Shown piece after piece: positions 20,697-29,074 of a stretch of DNA of 64,000 bases; the first letter of the stretch is position 1; each line of letters opens with the position of its first letter. Below the pieces are notes generated by a model. It was not told the origin of the DNA, did not search any database, and saw only the letters and a list, made by a program, of their open reading frames with translations. The position numbers and the translations under genes are program-made. The stretch comes from Phaeodactylum tricornutum CCAP 1055/1 (lineage: Eukaryota > Bacillariophyta > Bacillariophyceae > Surirellales > Neidiaceae): the NCBI RefSeq assembly GCF_000150955.2, contig NC_011669.1, forward strand, positions 1,370,993 to 1,434,992, read 5' to 3'.

Positions 20697-21938
20697 TTAC
20701 AGACCCATATCTTGCATGTCTTCCTGCATCCGTTGTTGAGAATTGTAATCAATATCATCTTCTACAAGCAGGTCTGCATCATCATTGTCGTGTTTAGCTG
20801 CCAGATCTTCTAGTTCGTCCAAATCCGGCAATGGAAACCGGAGAATAGCAGCCACCCCGGACACCTGTTGGAGCTGTTGGCCTGAAACGTGCATGGAACT
20901 AAAGACGAAAACTTGGCCACCGTTCTCGCGAACCGATTCGACAAGCTGTACGTACTTCTTCCGCGTCTTAATATTTGAGTTTCGAAATAATTCGTCAGTG
21001 ACCAGCAAAGCATCAATAGCGAGCTGCTCGTGTGCCTTGGCCACGTGGTCGTATCCGTAGTAGGCACGGTCAGGATCACGCTCCATCATTCGCATTAACT
21101 TATTGAGAATTTCTACTTCCCGAGCAACCTTGGTCTCCGTCATTTGAGAAGTAATAGTTGAATCCGAAAAAACTTCTTCAAGGGCGTGTTTGTGGCCCGA
21201 AGAAGCTTTGCATAGTACAAACTTAGATTTGTTTTCCACAAACGCTCGATCATCGCGTCGAACCGACTCCGTCTGGATGTATTTAAGAAAGTCATCTTTG
21301 ACAAAACCTGGTGAGCCCAGTATCACACATTTCACTTTGCTGAAATCAATGTGGCGTAGAACAGCTTGGTAGACTGCCTCGTAAAATTTGGTGATGGCTT
21401 TGGAATGGGCTGAGCTACCGGTTCTTTTCTTTGGAATATTCACTTCAACTCGAGCTTTTGTGATGGTCAGCGCTCCCGTTACCAGGCATACATGTGCTAA
21501 ACCATTGTGCATCACCACGGCTGCTATTTCAGCTTGTCGCTCTGGGCGGGTCGCCTCGTCGAGCAAATCTAGAAAAACTTGATCCCAACACGCTTTCTCA
21601 ATGCTAAAGTTTTGATTCAGTTCCAGTGTTAGTGTGTGATGCGCTCCCATCCGTACATTGTCGTTTTCGCTTTGGACAGTTCCCGATAGCCGAACCTGTA
21701 GGACATCGGGATCGAAATCAACATTCTGCAGTTCAATCGTTAGCATCATCCTTTTTTTGCTGCTCGAAGTCGAACCCGTCGTCGATTCTTTGACGACCTT
21801 CCTAACGGTCGTGCAGCGGACCAAATCACCTTTTTGAAGCAAATTGTAAGCATGCCAGAGATCTTCAGCTGTATCAGGTCTTAGGAGGACTGTACCACTG
21901 CCATCTTTCGCGCTGACTTGCTTTTTGAGGAGTTTCAT
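20697..21938 (-). CDS. PELO: Pelota (Dom34), no-go mRNA decay factor
   Basis: An eRF1-like factor that, with the GTPase HBS1, splits stalled ribosomes in no-go and non-stop decay. Single exon, 413 residues, a normal length. The N-terminal Sm-like domain is clear (MKLLKKQVSAKDGSGTVLLR, DLWHAYNLLQKGDLVRCTTVRKV), followed by LQVRLSGTVQSENDNVRMGAHHTL and then the eRF1 domain 2/3 features (AVVMHNGLAHVCLVT, NIPKKR, KVKCVILGSPGFVKDDF, DRAYYGYDHVAKAHEQLAIDALLVTD). As expected for Pelota, the GGQ motif of eRF1 is absent. A low-complexity Ser/Lys insertion (TGSTSSSKKR) interrupts domain 1. The acidic C-terminus (KHDNDDADLLVEDDIDYN) is usual for the family. It shares a 282-bp divergent promoter with the OB-fold gene. 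Confidence 0.96.
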   Translation of the reverse strand: MKLLKKQVSAKDGSGTVLLRPDTAEDLWHAYNLLQKGDLVRCTTVRKVVKESTTGSTSSSKKRMMLTIELQNVDFDPDVLQVRLSGTVQSENDNVRMGAHHTLTLELNQNFSIEKACWDQVFLDLLDEATRPERQAEIAAVVMHNGLAHVCLVTGALTITKARVEVNIPKKRTGSSAHSKAITKFYEAVYQAVLRHIDFSKVKCVILGSPGFVKDDFLKYIQTESVRRDDRAFVENKSKFVLCKASSGHKHALEEVFSDSTITSQMTETKVAREVEILNKLMRMMERDPDRAYYGYDHVAKAHEQLAIDALLVTDELFRNSNIKTRKKYVQLVESVRENGGQVFVFSSMHVSGQQLQQVSGVAAILRFPLPDLDELEDLAAKHDNDDADLLVEDDIDYNSQQRMQEDMQDMGL

Positions 21939-22084
21939 GGTTCATTGCGATCCTTTTATAGATAGACGGGTTCGTCGATGATTGTGTGTAGAATCAATTT
22001 TGTAAACTTTACAACAGGAATGTGGTAGCTCCGGGTGTGGAAAACTAGTGGACTGAATAGGGCAGGGCGGGCAGCCGTACAGAT

Positions 22085-22093
22085 TGACTGTGA
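22085..22093. promoter_or_regulatory. TGACTGTGA element
   Basis: Exact copy of the recurrent word in the divergent region between Pelota (147 bp away) and the OB-fold gene (128 bp away). Confidence 0.5.
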
Positions 22094-22220
22094 AGCATTT
22101 ATCAAAATCTACGACTAACTACAACCAACACAAACGAAATGATACATTTTATCTGTAAATTTTTTAACTTACCCCTACAGTTAATGACCATGGCGATACA
22201 CTCGAAAAAAGCTTCTCACT

Positions 22221-22814
22221 ATGACGCACGCTATCTCGTCTGACCCAGCGCCAGTACGAAGTTTTCTTCGAGATATTTCTAAAGATGAAGCAACACATTC
22301 AATTCGTGTAATGGGGACTCTAGTGTCGGTGCTCCAGAGCGCCGCTGATGAAATGCCCTCCGTTGTTCTGGACGACGGAACGGCCACCGTCGTAATTCAA
22401 ACTCCGCCCCATATGTTGAACACGCTCAGATGGAGTATTGGAGATACCATGGAATGTATAGCCAAATTGGAGAAGCAAATCGAAAATGCGGCACTAGTTC
22501 TCGTTGCCGATACTCTGATTTGTGTGGAAGACGTCCATGCTGCGCCATTACGGTGGGTGGAACTGTCTTACCGAAATGACCCTTCGTATGATGCCATGGG
22601 GCTTCGTTGGGGATACCCGAGTCGGGAAATGAATGCAGAAGAAATGTTTGAAGTTATTGCTGGCTCATGTCCGGACGACAAGTCCGGTGTTTCGAAAGAC
22701 GATTTGGTGTCGGTCCTTCAATACGACGTAGAGCAAGTAGAAGAATGGATTTCCGAGTTACAGGAGCTGGGTCAAATCTACCAAGGTGAAGACGGAAGCT
22801 ATCTTCCACTATAA
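22221..22814 (+). CDS. OB-fold plus winged-helix protein, RPA32-like
   Basis: A 197-residue protein. Residues about 25-120 read as an OB fold (HSIRVMGTLVSVLQ, then SVVLDDGTATVVIQTPP, WSIGDTMECIAKLEKQ). Residues about 140-197 read as a winged helix (NAEEMFEVIAGSC, KSGVSKDDLVSVLQYDVEQV, ISELQELGQIYQGEDG). That order is the layout of the RPA32/RPA2 subunit of replication protein A, which binds single-stranded DNA in the nucleus. The protein is shorter than typical RPA2 and lacks an obvious Ser-rich phosphorylated N-terminus, so a relative such as STN1 or RMI2 is possible. The 3' end lies 33 bp from convergent ADAT1. Confidence 0.6.
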   Translation: MTHAISSDPAPVRSFLRDISKDEATHSIRVMGTLVSVLQSAADEMPSVVLDDGTATVVIQTPPHMLNTLRWSIGDTMECIAKLEKQIENAALVLVADTLICVEDVHAAPLRWVELSYRNDPSYDAMGLRWGYPSREMNAEEMFEVIAGSCPDDKSGVSKDDLVSVLQYDVEQVEEWISELQELGQIYQGEDGSYLPL

Positions 22815-22847
22815 GGGGATGTGTACGATGGAAACATTTTATAGAGA

Positions 22848-24293
22848 CTACGTGGCGTCAGCATGCTTCTCACCAATGGCAAAATCTGAATCGGAAACAA
22901 TCCAGCCAGCCAGTGGTCCACACTGAAACAGTCGCTCCCGAACTTGCCCATACCACCTAGGCGACCATTCTTCTTTCAACAACTGATAACTAATCTTGCT
23001 GCGCGTATCACAGTTTAGCAAGTGATTGTCAAAAGCAAGCTGCGTCAAAGCGTTACGAGAGAGTCGCGAAGCCATCGAGCGAAAGTCCTGTTCTGACTTT
23101 GGTTTTTTACCCTGCCGAATACCTCTTGCACCAATGACCAACTCCACCTCTGGATCGAGATGAAGCCAATTAACAGAAACCCCCGCGGGCGAATGATTGC
23201 AACTTTTCTGGTCACTTTCTTCGCGGAGCCGTTTCCGGTGTGCTTTCGTGGCATCCCTTGCGGACTTGCCGCGAGAGAAGACAGAACGCACCACTGACAC
23301 ACTGCACTTCGGTAGATTTAGCACGAAATTCTCGAGGTCATGATATCCGTACATTTTGTTTTTATTGTCAAGTAGTTTCTCCAAGTCGACCCGTATCAGA
23401 GCAACACGCGTGCTAATAGCTCGTTCCAGCGCGTCCAGCTGATCCTGCGCTTGTCGCACTCGAGGGTCTTGACTGACGACGATAGTTGCGAACCGAATCG
23501 GGTCCTGTATCCACTTCATCAAATGTCGTCCTTGAAGCCCTAATACCATCCATCGAACAATTTTATCGCTGCAAGACATCGATGTCGACCGCCGCGCCGC
23601 TTCGATATTGGATCGACCGGCCTTCGTCCGCAATTTCCCCAACAGTTGCACGTCTTCACGGGCGACGTAACTCGACGAGAATATTGCGGATGAGGATTTC
23701 AACAGCAATTGATGATCGCCCCCACAGTCTTTCCCCGTCACTTTGGTATGCTCGGAAACGATTACTTTAGCTCCGGTATATTGTAGTTCATACGTGACGT
23801 CGTCCTCATTTTCCACCAACGGGTAGATGGACGCATCACCACAAGGAGAATCACTGATGTACAGATGCAGAAGTAAGTCACGTCGTATTCTGATTTTGTT
23901 TGTTGTTTCGTCTTGTTCCAGGAGGCACGATTTTGCCTTGTGGGTAGAATCGAAAACTCCGGGAGGGTGTATCAGCCCTGCAACTTCCATCCACAGGGAT
24001 CTCACCAAGCCTCGGCGTGCCAGTACTTCAGCGTGAGAATCGTGAAGTACGCATCCGGTTCGGTCGTTCTGCGATGCGGTACACTTGGTGCCGGTAGCGC
24101 AGCTGACCACCCAAGATGCAGGAGGCTGGTCCAGGTCAAGTCCGTGGTCGGAAGATGTAGATGATGTCTTCGTCGTCGCCACGATGGAGGCGAAAACGGT
24201 CCATTCACTGTCTTTGGGTTTGCCTTTGGTCGGTAAGCGCCTTTCGTAGTGTTGCAAGGCTGTTTGAGCAATGTGATCGGCAAGTGTTGCCAT
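22848..24293 (-). CDS. ADAT1: tRNA-specific adenosine deaminase 1 (ADAT1/Tad1)
   Basis: Deaminates adenosine 37 to inosine in tRNA-Ala; a member of the ADAR-type deaminase family. From the first true ATG (24293) there are 481 residues. Zinc and catalytic residues are visible: DSHAEVLARRG (His ligand and proton-shuttling Glu), SDSPCGDASIYP (first Cys) and STSMSCSDKIVRWMVLGLQG (second Cys). Before them is the entry motif DSEWTVFASIV and VVSCATGTKC. The deaminase core spans almost the whole protein; residues between about 290 and 420 are a less conserved, Lys/Arg-rich insertion. There is no double-stranded-RNA-binding domain, which argues for ADAT1 rather than ADAR. Divergent from the IGPS-like gene with about 240 bp between starts. 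Confidence 0.92.
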   Translation of the reverse strand: MATLADHIAQTALQHYERRLPTKGKPKDSEWTVFASIVATTKTSSTSSDHGLDLDQPPASWVVSCATGTKCTASQNDRTGCVLHDSHAEVLARRGLVRSLWMEVAGLIHPPGVFDSTHKAKSCLLEQDETTNKIRIRRDLLLHLYISDSPCGDASIYPLVENEDDVTYELQYTGAKVIVSEHTKVTGKDCGGDHQLLLKSSSAIFSSSYVAREDVQLLGKLRTKAGRSNIEAARRSTSMSCSDKIVRWMVLGLQGRHLMKWIQDPIRFATIVVSQDPRVRQAQDQLDALERAISTRVALIRVDLEKLLDNKNKMYGYHDLENFVLNLPKCSVSVVRSVFSRGKSARDATKAHRKRLREESDQKSCNHSPAGVSVNWLHLDPEVELVIGARGIRQGKKPKSEQDFRSMASRLSRNALTQLAFDNHLLNCDTRSKISYQLLKEEWSPRWYGQVRERLFQCGPLAGWIVSDSDFAIGEKHADAT

Positions 24294-24529
24294 GGGTACT
24301 AACGGGGGACGCAAGGAAGTAATCCTTCTCTGTTGTTCATTTCTAGGAAAGGATCTTATGCAGTTTTATTAACAGTCATTGTGAATGCTAACTGTGAGCT
24401 AGTTCGAAGAAAAAATCGGTCGTTCGCCTATTATTTGAAATTTTAAGTTTTGTAGTAAATTGGTCACAAGAAAACACAGCCAACCATATCTGCTCATGTT
24501 TCCGTTTGTTTGTCGGCAAGGTGGACACA

Positions 24530-25864
24530 ATGAGACGCGAGGTTTATCAAAACAATCATCCCACTGCTTTGAATAGGCCAAGGACTATACAGAGTCGCCA
24601 GCAGCATTTGAGAACCACTATTATGATTTGTCGGCGTCGAACTCGTCTGCTGACCATGACGGCGCTTGGCATCGTGTCGTCCTCCCTGCTGACATTGCGG
24701 AGCAGCCACGGACTCGTGCTGGTTCCATTGCCACTGCGACCGTCATATAGCTCAAGCCACCGCTATCAAGATAGACATGCAACAACGTCCATGTCATCCT
24801 ATCGAGGGGCGCCAGAAGACATTTATGGAGCTGTTCATCGAAAAGAATACGAAATGAAGAAGGTCAAGGCCCAGCACATGTCTACGACGGATCCTGTTCG
24901 AATGGCGATGGGGTACGCACAGGAATCGGTCTCGCCGATGAAGCTCGCCAAAGCCTTACGAAGAGTTTACGAGGATCCATCCAATCCAGCCAATCCCGAC
25001 CATGTTCCTCTATCTGATGAAGAAAAGAAGCGCGCTCAGACACTGCAACAAGTTGGAATGGCCGATTTGGGAATGCGACGAGGTAGTTTCATTGTCGACA
25101 TTAAGCGCAAGTCGTTGAGTCGACCAGGCGAAGTTTTTTGTAATTATGATGATGCTGGTATGGTAGCAGAGGCTATGGTACGCTTGGGAGCCGACGCCGT
25201 CTTTGTAAACACCGACTATCAGGCCTACGGCGGTGACATGACGGAATTGAAATCGGCTGTCAAGGCAGTTCGCGCCGTTTCAAAATCGGCGGCGGTCGTG
25301 ATGAAAGATATTGTAGTGGATGAGATTCAATTGGGACTCGCGAAAGAGGCCGGTGCTGACGGAATCGTTCTTATGTCATCAGTGTTGGGGCCTACGCTCG
25401 AGAATTTCTTGAACCTGGCAACCATGATTGGTTTGGAGACGATCGTTGAGTGTCATACACACGATGAAGTACAGAGAGCCATCGACATCCTGGCACCCAA
25501 TATTTTGGTCAACAACTACGATCGAGTTGCACAGGAACTTCACCCAGAGCAGGCAATTAAGCTTGCAGGTATGTTCCCTGGCTCTGGTGGACCCATTATT
25601 TGTTTGGCTGCGGGAGAGATCGAAACCACCGATCAAATGAAGCGCCATTTGGCGGTTGGGTACGACGGAGTTGTGGTCGGTAAAGCAGTCATGGGAAGTC
25701 CGGCAGCTCCCGAGTTCATTCGAGCGGTTCGGGATCGAACACTGCTACCAGCCGAATTCTCGGCTTGGGGTTTAGAAGACGTGGAGTTTGACATGGACGG
25801 AAATGTCATGTCTGGACCCAAGCGCGGCACTCCTCAAGATGGTGATGCCGACGTCTACCAATAA
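24530..25864 (+). CDS. Indole-3-glycerol-phosphate synthase-like barrel protein, divergent active site
   Basis: 444 residues from the first ATG. Residues about 1-90 contain a hydrophobic leader (LTMTALGIVSSSLLTLRSS) suggesting export to the plastid or secretory pathway. The C-terminal about 260 residues are an IGPS-type (beta/alpha)8 barrel: FIVDIKRKSLSRPG, FVNTDYQAYGGDM, AAVVMKDIVVDEIQLGLAKE, ADGIVLMSSVLG, ETIVECHTHDEVQRAID and LVNNYDRVA. IGPS catalyses indole-ring formation in tryptophan synthesis. Compared from memory with archaeal/bacterial IGPS, the two catalytic Lys and the Glu in VECHT appear kept, but the first Glu is Asp, NSRD reads NNYD (Arg lost), and the phosphate-site ESG reads AGE. 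It may be a paralog with changed function. The stop is 17 bp from the convergent gene. Confidence 0.75.
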   Translation: MRREVYQNNHPTALNRPRTIQSRQQHLRTTIMICRRRTRLLTMTALGIVSSSLLTLRSSHGLVLVPLPLRPSYSSSHRYQDRHATTSMSSYRGAPEDIYGAVHRKEYEMKKVKAQHMSTTDPVRMAMGYAQESVSPMKLAKALRRVYEDPSNPANPDHVPLSDEEKKRAQTLQQVGMADLGMRRGSFIVDIKRKSLSRPGEVFCNYDDAGMVAEAMVRLGADAVFVNTDYQAYGGDMTELKSAVKAVRAVSKSAAVVMKDIVVDEIQLGLAKEAGADGIVLMSSVLGPTLENFLNLATMIGLETIVECHTHDEVQRAIDILAPNILVNNYDRVAQELHPEQAIKLAGMFPGSGGPIICLAAGEIETTDQMKRHLAVGYDGVVVGKAVMGSPAAPEFIRAVRDRTLLPAEFSAWGLEDVEFDMDGNVMSGPKRGTPQDGDADVYQ

Positions 25865-25881
25865 AAAAATGTTCAATTTTC

Positions 25882-27018
25882 TCACATGGTTTTACTGTTA
25901 GTGCCTCTTTTCTTCTGTACCATAATTCTCTTACTGTTCTGCTTTTGACTGAGCATCTGCTGGCGGAGCGCAAGAATAAGTGTACGAGTTACTCGAACTA
26001 GTTGTCTTGAGGGCTCGTTTTGGCAGCAGGAGTTAGTCATGGCGTCTAAGACCTCCAAACCATTAGGCTGTGTCAAGCCGAAGATGTATGTACACGCATC
26101 ATGGGAAGGGAAGCTCTTGTGATGAAGAGCCTTTCGAGGAATATATGGAGGAAACAAGCATCTATCAAACGCTACCCGGCCGAGAAAGTAGACATCTTCT
26201 GTGCACTGCTCGAGTGCAACTTCGTCAAGTTTCCAGTGATTGAAAGGAGGCTTTGTAGTGAAAGAGCGATTCGTGGTTGAGCTTTCGGATTCCTTTGCAT
26301 GAACAGTTGTGTATAATTTTCTTGAACTTGCCTTTGTTTTGTGGTTGATGTGTATTTGACCATTCCTTGTCAATAGCAAAGGTGCCTGTGCGACGAATTC
26401 TCTCACCAATGTTTTGTTGCGATCCATTTCGGCATTTTGTCCATCCTGCCCTTTTAGAGCCGCAGTACAGGGAAAGTTCCAGACCACTCGATCAAATGTT
26501 TCCTCACGTAGAGAGATCGGTAGACTTTCCTTGATTCGCGTCCCATCCACATTGTAGCAAATGGTAACCTTCAACGCCTCGAGCTCTTGGATGGTCTGAG
26601 CCATCCCGGGATAAATAGCAAGTAACGTTGACTGTGACTCATAACTTGTCGCCACAATCCGTGGCTGTACTGCAGATTGTGATAACGCTGAGAGCATGCG
26701 CGCAAGTGCGAGGCTGAATGTCAAATCGCCGTCGCCAATAGACAGTATCCGTCGAGTTGTCTCGCCGTATCCTAACGTCCCTATGCTTCCTTGTGTTTGC
26801 GCCGATCGCGGGCATTGTTCCGGCCGTTGATTGGGACACAGACGAACGAAATCCGTATCCAGGGCAACATCGAAGCAACCTATTTTGTAAGCACAAACGA
26901 TGCAGTTGTCGGATCGGGCACAGTCGAGGGTTAATTGGGATGTGTAGAGATCGTGACACTCTCGAATGGGGATGCATTCTTCATCAGCTGCCTCGTTACG
27001 TTTCCTTCGCTTTGACAT
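25882..27018 (-). CDS. BMT5-like Rossmann methyltransferase (DUF2431)
   Basis: 378 residues. The BMT5 family methylates N3 of a uridine in large-subunit rRNA in the nucleolus. Motifs: RRILSIGDGDLTFSLALARM (SAM-binding loop, GEGD-like), RIVATSYESQSTLLAIYPG, a YNVDGTRIKESL acidic-residue strand, then FDRVVWNFPCTAALKGQDGQ, the typical FD.I.FNFPH-like strand. A C-terminal region with HWKLDEVALE and YIPRKALHHKSF follows. The first about 90 residues contain many Cys (CARSDNCIVCAYKIGC, CPNQRPEQCP), perhaps a small zinc-binding site, which I do not recognise. One TGACTGTGA word falls inside this coding region (26629-26637) and another 217 bp upstream of the start. Confidence 0.8.
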   Translation of the reverse strand: MSKRRKRNEAADEECIPIRECHDLYTSQLTLDCARSDNCIVCAYKIGCFDVALDTDFVRLCPNQRPEQCPRSAQTQGSIGTLGYGETTRRILSIGDGDLTFSLALARMLSALSQSAVQPRIVATSYESQSTLLAIYPGMAQTIQELEALKVTICYNVDGTRIKESLPISLREETFDRVVWNFPCTAALKGQDGQNAEMDRNKTLVREFVAQAPLLLTRNGQIHINHKTKASSRKLYTTVHAKESESSTTNRSFTTKPPFNHWKLDEVALEQCTEDVYFLGRVAFDRCLFPPYIPRKALHHKSFPSHDACTYIFGLTQPNGLEVLDAMTNSCCQNEPSRQLVRVTRTLILALRQQMLSQKQNSKRIMVQKKRGTNSKTM

Positions 27019-27234
27019 GCTGTATCAGATCGATGTAATTGCAGGTCGCTGCTATCTGTTATTTCAATGCATCGATGGTGTGTGTGACAGTAAATTCTGT
27101 GAGGAAATGTGTGCTCATTATTCTGTTGAGGTATATAATGATTATTTGTTTTGGAAAATGTCGAAATTAATGGACAATGCGTGTTATTTGTCGTTTGCGA
27201 CGTTTTCCCACGGAGGATGATGTAGAGACAGGCT

Positions 27235-27243
27235 TGACTGTGA
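27235..27243. promoter_or_regulatory. TGACTGTGA element
   Basis: Exact copy of the recurrent word, 217 bp upstream of the BMT5-like start and 78 bp from the stop of the DUF711 gene. Confidence 0.45.
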
Positions 27244-27320
27244 AGTAACGGTGCCATGCTCGTACACGGATAAGCCAATTATTTCACAGATAACAAGCAG
27301 CCCATTTTTTTCAAGCCTGT

Positions 27321-28625
27321 CTAAGAAATCGGGAGAATTTTTGCATTGATCATATATGGAGATTCAAAAGCAGTGATATCTCCGACGCGTTTGCCTGGTA
27401 CAGGAAACACGCGGCAGCTTAAGCTCTTCCCCCACCGGGTAGCTAATCCCACTACATCCAACATCAACCCTTGCAGCTCCTGTATAGACGAATCGGCAGC
27501 AATGGGAACCGTGTCCACACCGACGCCACAAACGTGGCTAACACTGAGGAGATCCGATATGCGGATTGCATTCGAGTCGGCGAGTTCGGCTAATCGTCGG
27601 TCCTCACAGACAGGAAGCATGAGACCACAATATCCCGTTTGTAGAATTCCAGGTAACGACTGAATGCTAGTCGTAATGGCGGCGGCAGCCGCCAAAGATC
27701 CTGGTCCGCCAAAAGTCTGAACCTCGTCTAGTGTTTCGATAGCAGCTGCAACCGAACCTTGCAACGTTGGGTCCAAGGATGGATTTAGACTTGTATCCAT
27801 CCCCAAGTACCGTATAGCTGATCCTGCGGATGTGTTGTAGTCACAAACGGCTTTCTCACATGCTTCCTGTAGAGGAGTAAGAGCCTTCGTCATGTCACGG
27901 GCAAACTCTGTCGGTATGTTGGCGATCGAGCGACAACGGCCAATAAGCTCGTGGGCCAGTGCTCCATTTTCCAGGCCAATTGCCACGGTCATTTCCGTAC
28001 CGGGAGTCCGGAGTATCGTCGTAGCGGCCGGAAAGAAAGGAATCGGGCTTCCGTCACGATTGCAATTTGACGAGGCGACGCAGAATCGAAAGTTCGCGAG
28101 GCCGTTCGCTACGTGGGGACCGTGATCCAGTTTCGACAAGGCAATCACCGTTTCCGCGGCTGCTCGTGCCATTGCGACGTCGTTCGCTTCCAAACGAGCG
28201 GAACAGGATATCCGATGGGATTGTGAACAAATATTGATGCAGACGGGTAGTTCGTCCACCGTCCTCGCCGGGCCCAGGGCGCAGAATTCAATGTCGTGCT
28301 GTTCCAATAGACGGTCAATTTTAGCTATTGTTGTCCGTACCGTGATCGCGGTGTCACCGTTGGTTAAAGGCAAGAGCCATTCTCCGAATGGATTCGTAAC
28401 TAGACGAGTCGTCTGAACTACGTATCCGTGTTCCTCTAGTACAGATTGTACATGCCTCAACACATCCGAAGCTTTTCGGATCGTACTCGTGAGACCGTCG
28501 CCGCCGGCTTTGGGACAGTGATTCAGATCTTCCGACTGCAAGGACACAAAGCACGTTACCGTCCGAACGCAAAAAAGATGCTTTAGATCTGCCGAACTAC
28601 CACTGGTAGATGACATGCTGGGCAT
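27321..28625 (-). CDS. DUF711 family protein
   Basis: 434 residues, single exon. DUF711 proteins are widespread in bacteria and archaea and distantly related to pyruvate formate-lyase-like folds; their biochemical role is, as far as I know, unproven. Visible family features are the N-terminal VRTVTCFVSL strand, FRFCVASSNCNRDGSPIPFFPAA, the long helical middle, ILQTGYCGLMLPVCEDRRLAELA and LLSVSHVCGVGVDTVPIAADSS. No leader peptide is evident. Its presence in a diatom suits an old transfer from a prokaryote (inference). It lies head-to-tail with the BMT5-like gene, 302 bp from that gene's ATG. Confidence 0.82.
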   Translation of the reverse strand: MPSMSSTSGSSADLKHLFCVRTVTCFVSLQSEDLNHCPKAGGDGLTSTIRKASDVLRHVQSVLEEHGYVVQTTRLVTNPFGEWLLPLTNGDTAITVRTTIAKIDRLLEQHDIEFCALGPARTVDELPVCINICSQSHRISCSARLEANDVAMARAAAETVIALSKLDHGPHVANGLANFRFCVASSNCNRDGSPIPFFPAATTILRTPGTEMTVAIGLENGALAHELIGRCRSIANIPTEFARDMTKALTPLQEACEKAVCDYNTSAGSAIRYLGMDTSLNPSLDPTLQGSVAAAIETLDEVQTFGGPGSLAAAAAITTSIQSLPGILQTGYCGLMLPVCEDRRLAELADSNAIRISDLLSVSHVCGVGVDTVPIAADSSIQELQGLMLDVVGLATRWGKSLSCRVFPVPGKRVGDITAFESPYMINAKILPIS

Positions 28626-29074
28626 CGCTAGAGAGCTAGCAAGCTAGGAGAGTCTGGCGAGAATCTAAAACCGTCATGATTTCTCATTATCGGTACCATG
28701 CTGACGGTGAGCCGCAAAAACCAGTATTTGGTTGCGTTGGCGATGGCACGGTCTGTCCTCCGTACCCACCAGTACCGATGGTGAAAACGCATTTGTTTTG
28801 GGGGCGGTTTTCGGGGAATGGCGACGGCTGTACAGTCACCGTAAGCTCTCCCGACGACTAAGAAAATTAACAGTCAAGGCAACGGTTGAGGTGGAGGCCA
28901 GATAAAGTGCCGTGCGTAGCTGATATATACCTGATACCGTCCTACGGCTGACTGTGAAACGTTGGAACCGCATTACCTCGTGCGAGGCAAATAGGGAGAG
29001 TGTCGCTTGCCGATGGTATCTTGGACTCTCTCTCCTCAATTCTAAGAGCTGACTCCAGGTCTTTGGCTAATACC
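28626..29074. other. Divergent intergenic region
   Basis: Promoter space between the DUF711 gene and the zinc-finger gene. It holds one TGACTGTGA copy and related ACAGTCAC/AACAGTCAAG sequences near 28835 and 28871. Confidence 0.45.
28949..28957. promoter_or_regulatory. TGACTGTGA element
   Basis: Exact copy of the recurrent word, 118 bp upstream of the zinc-finger gene's ATG and 324 bp from the DUF711 start. Confidence 0.5.
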
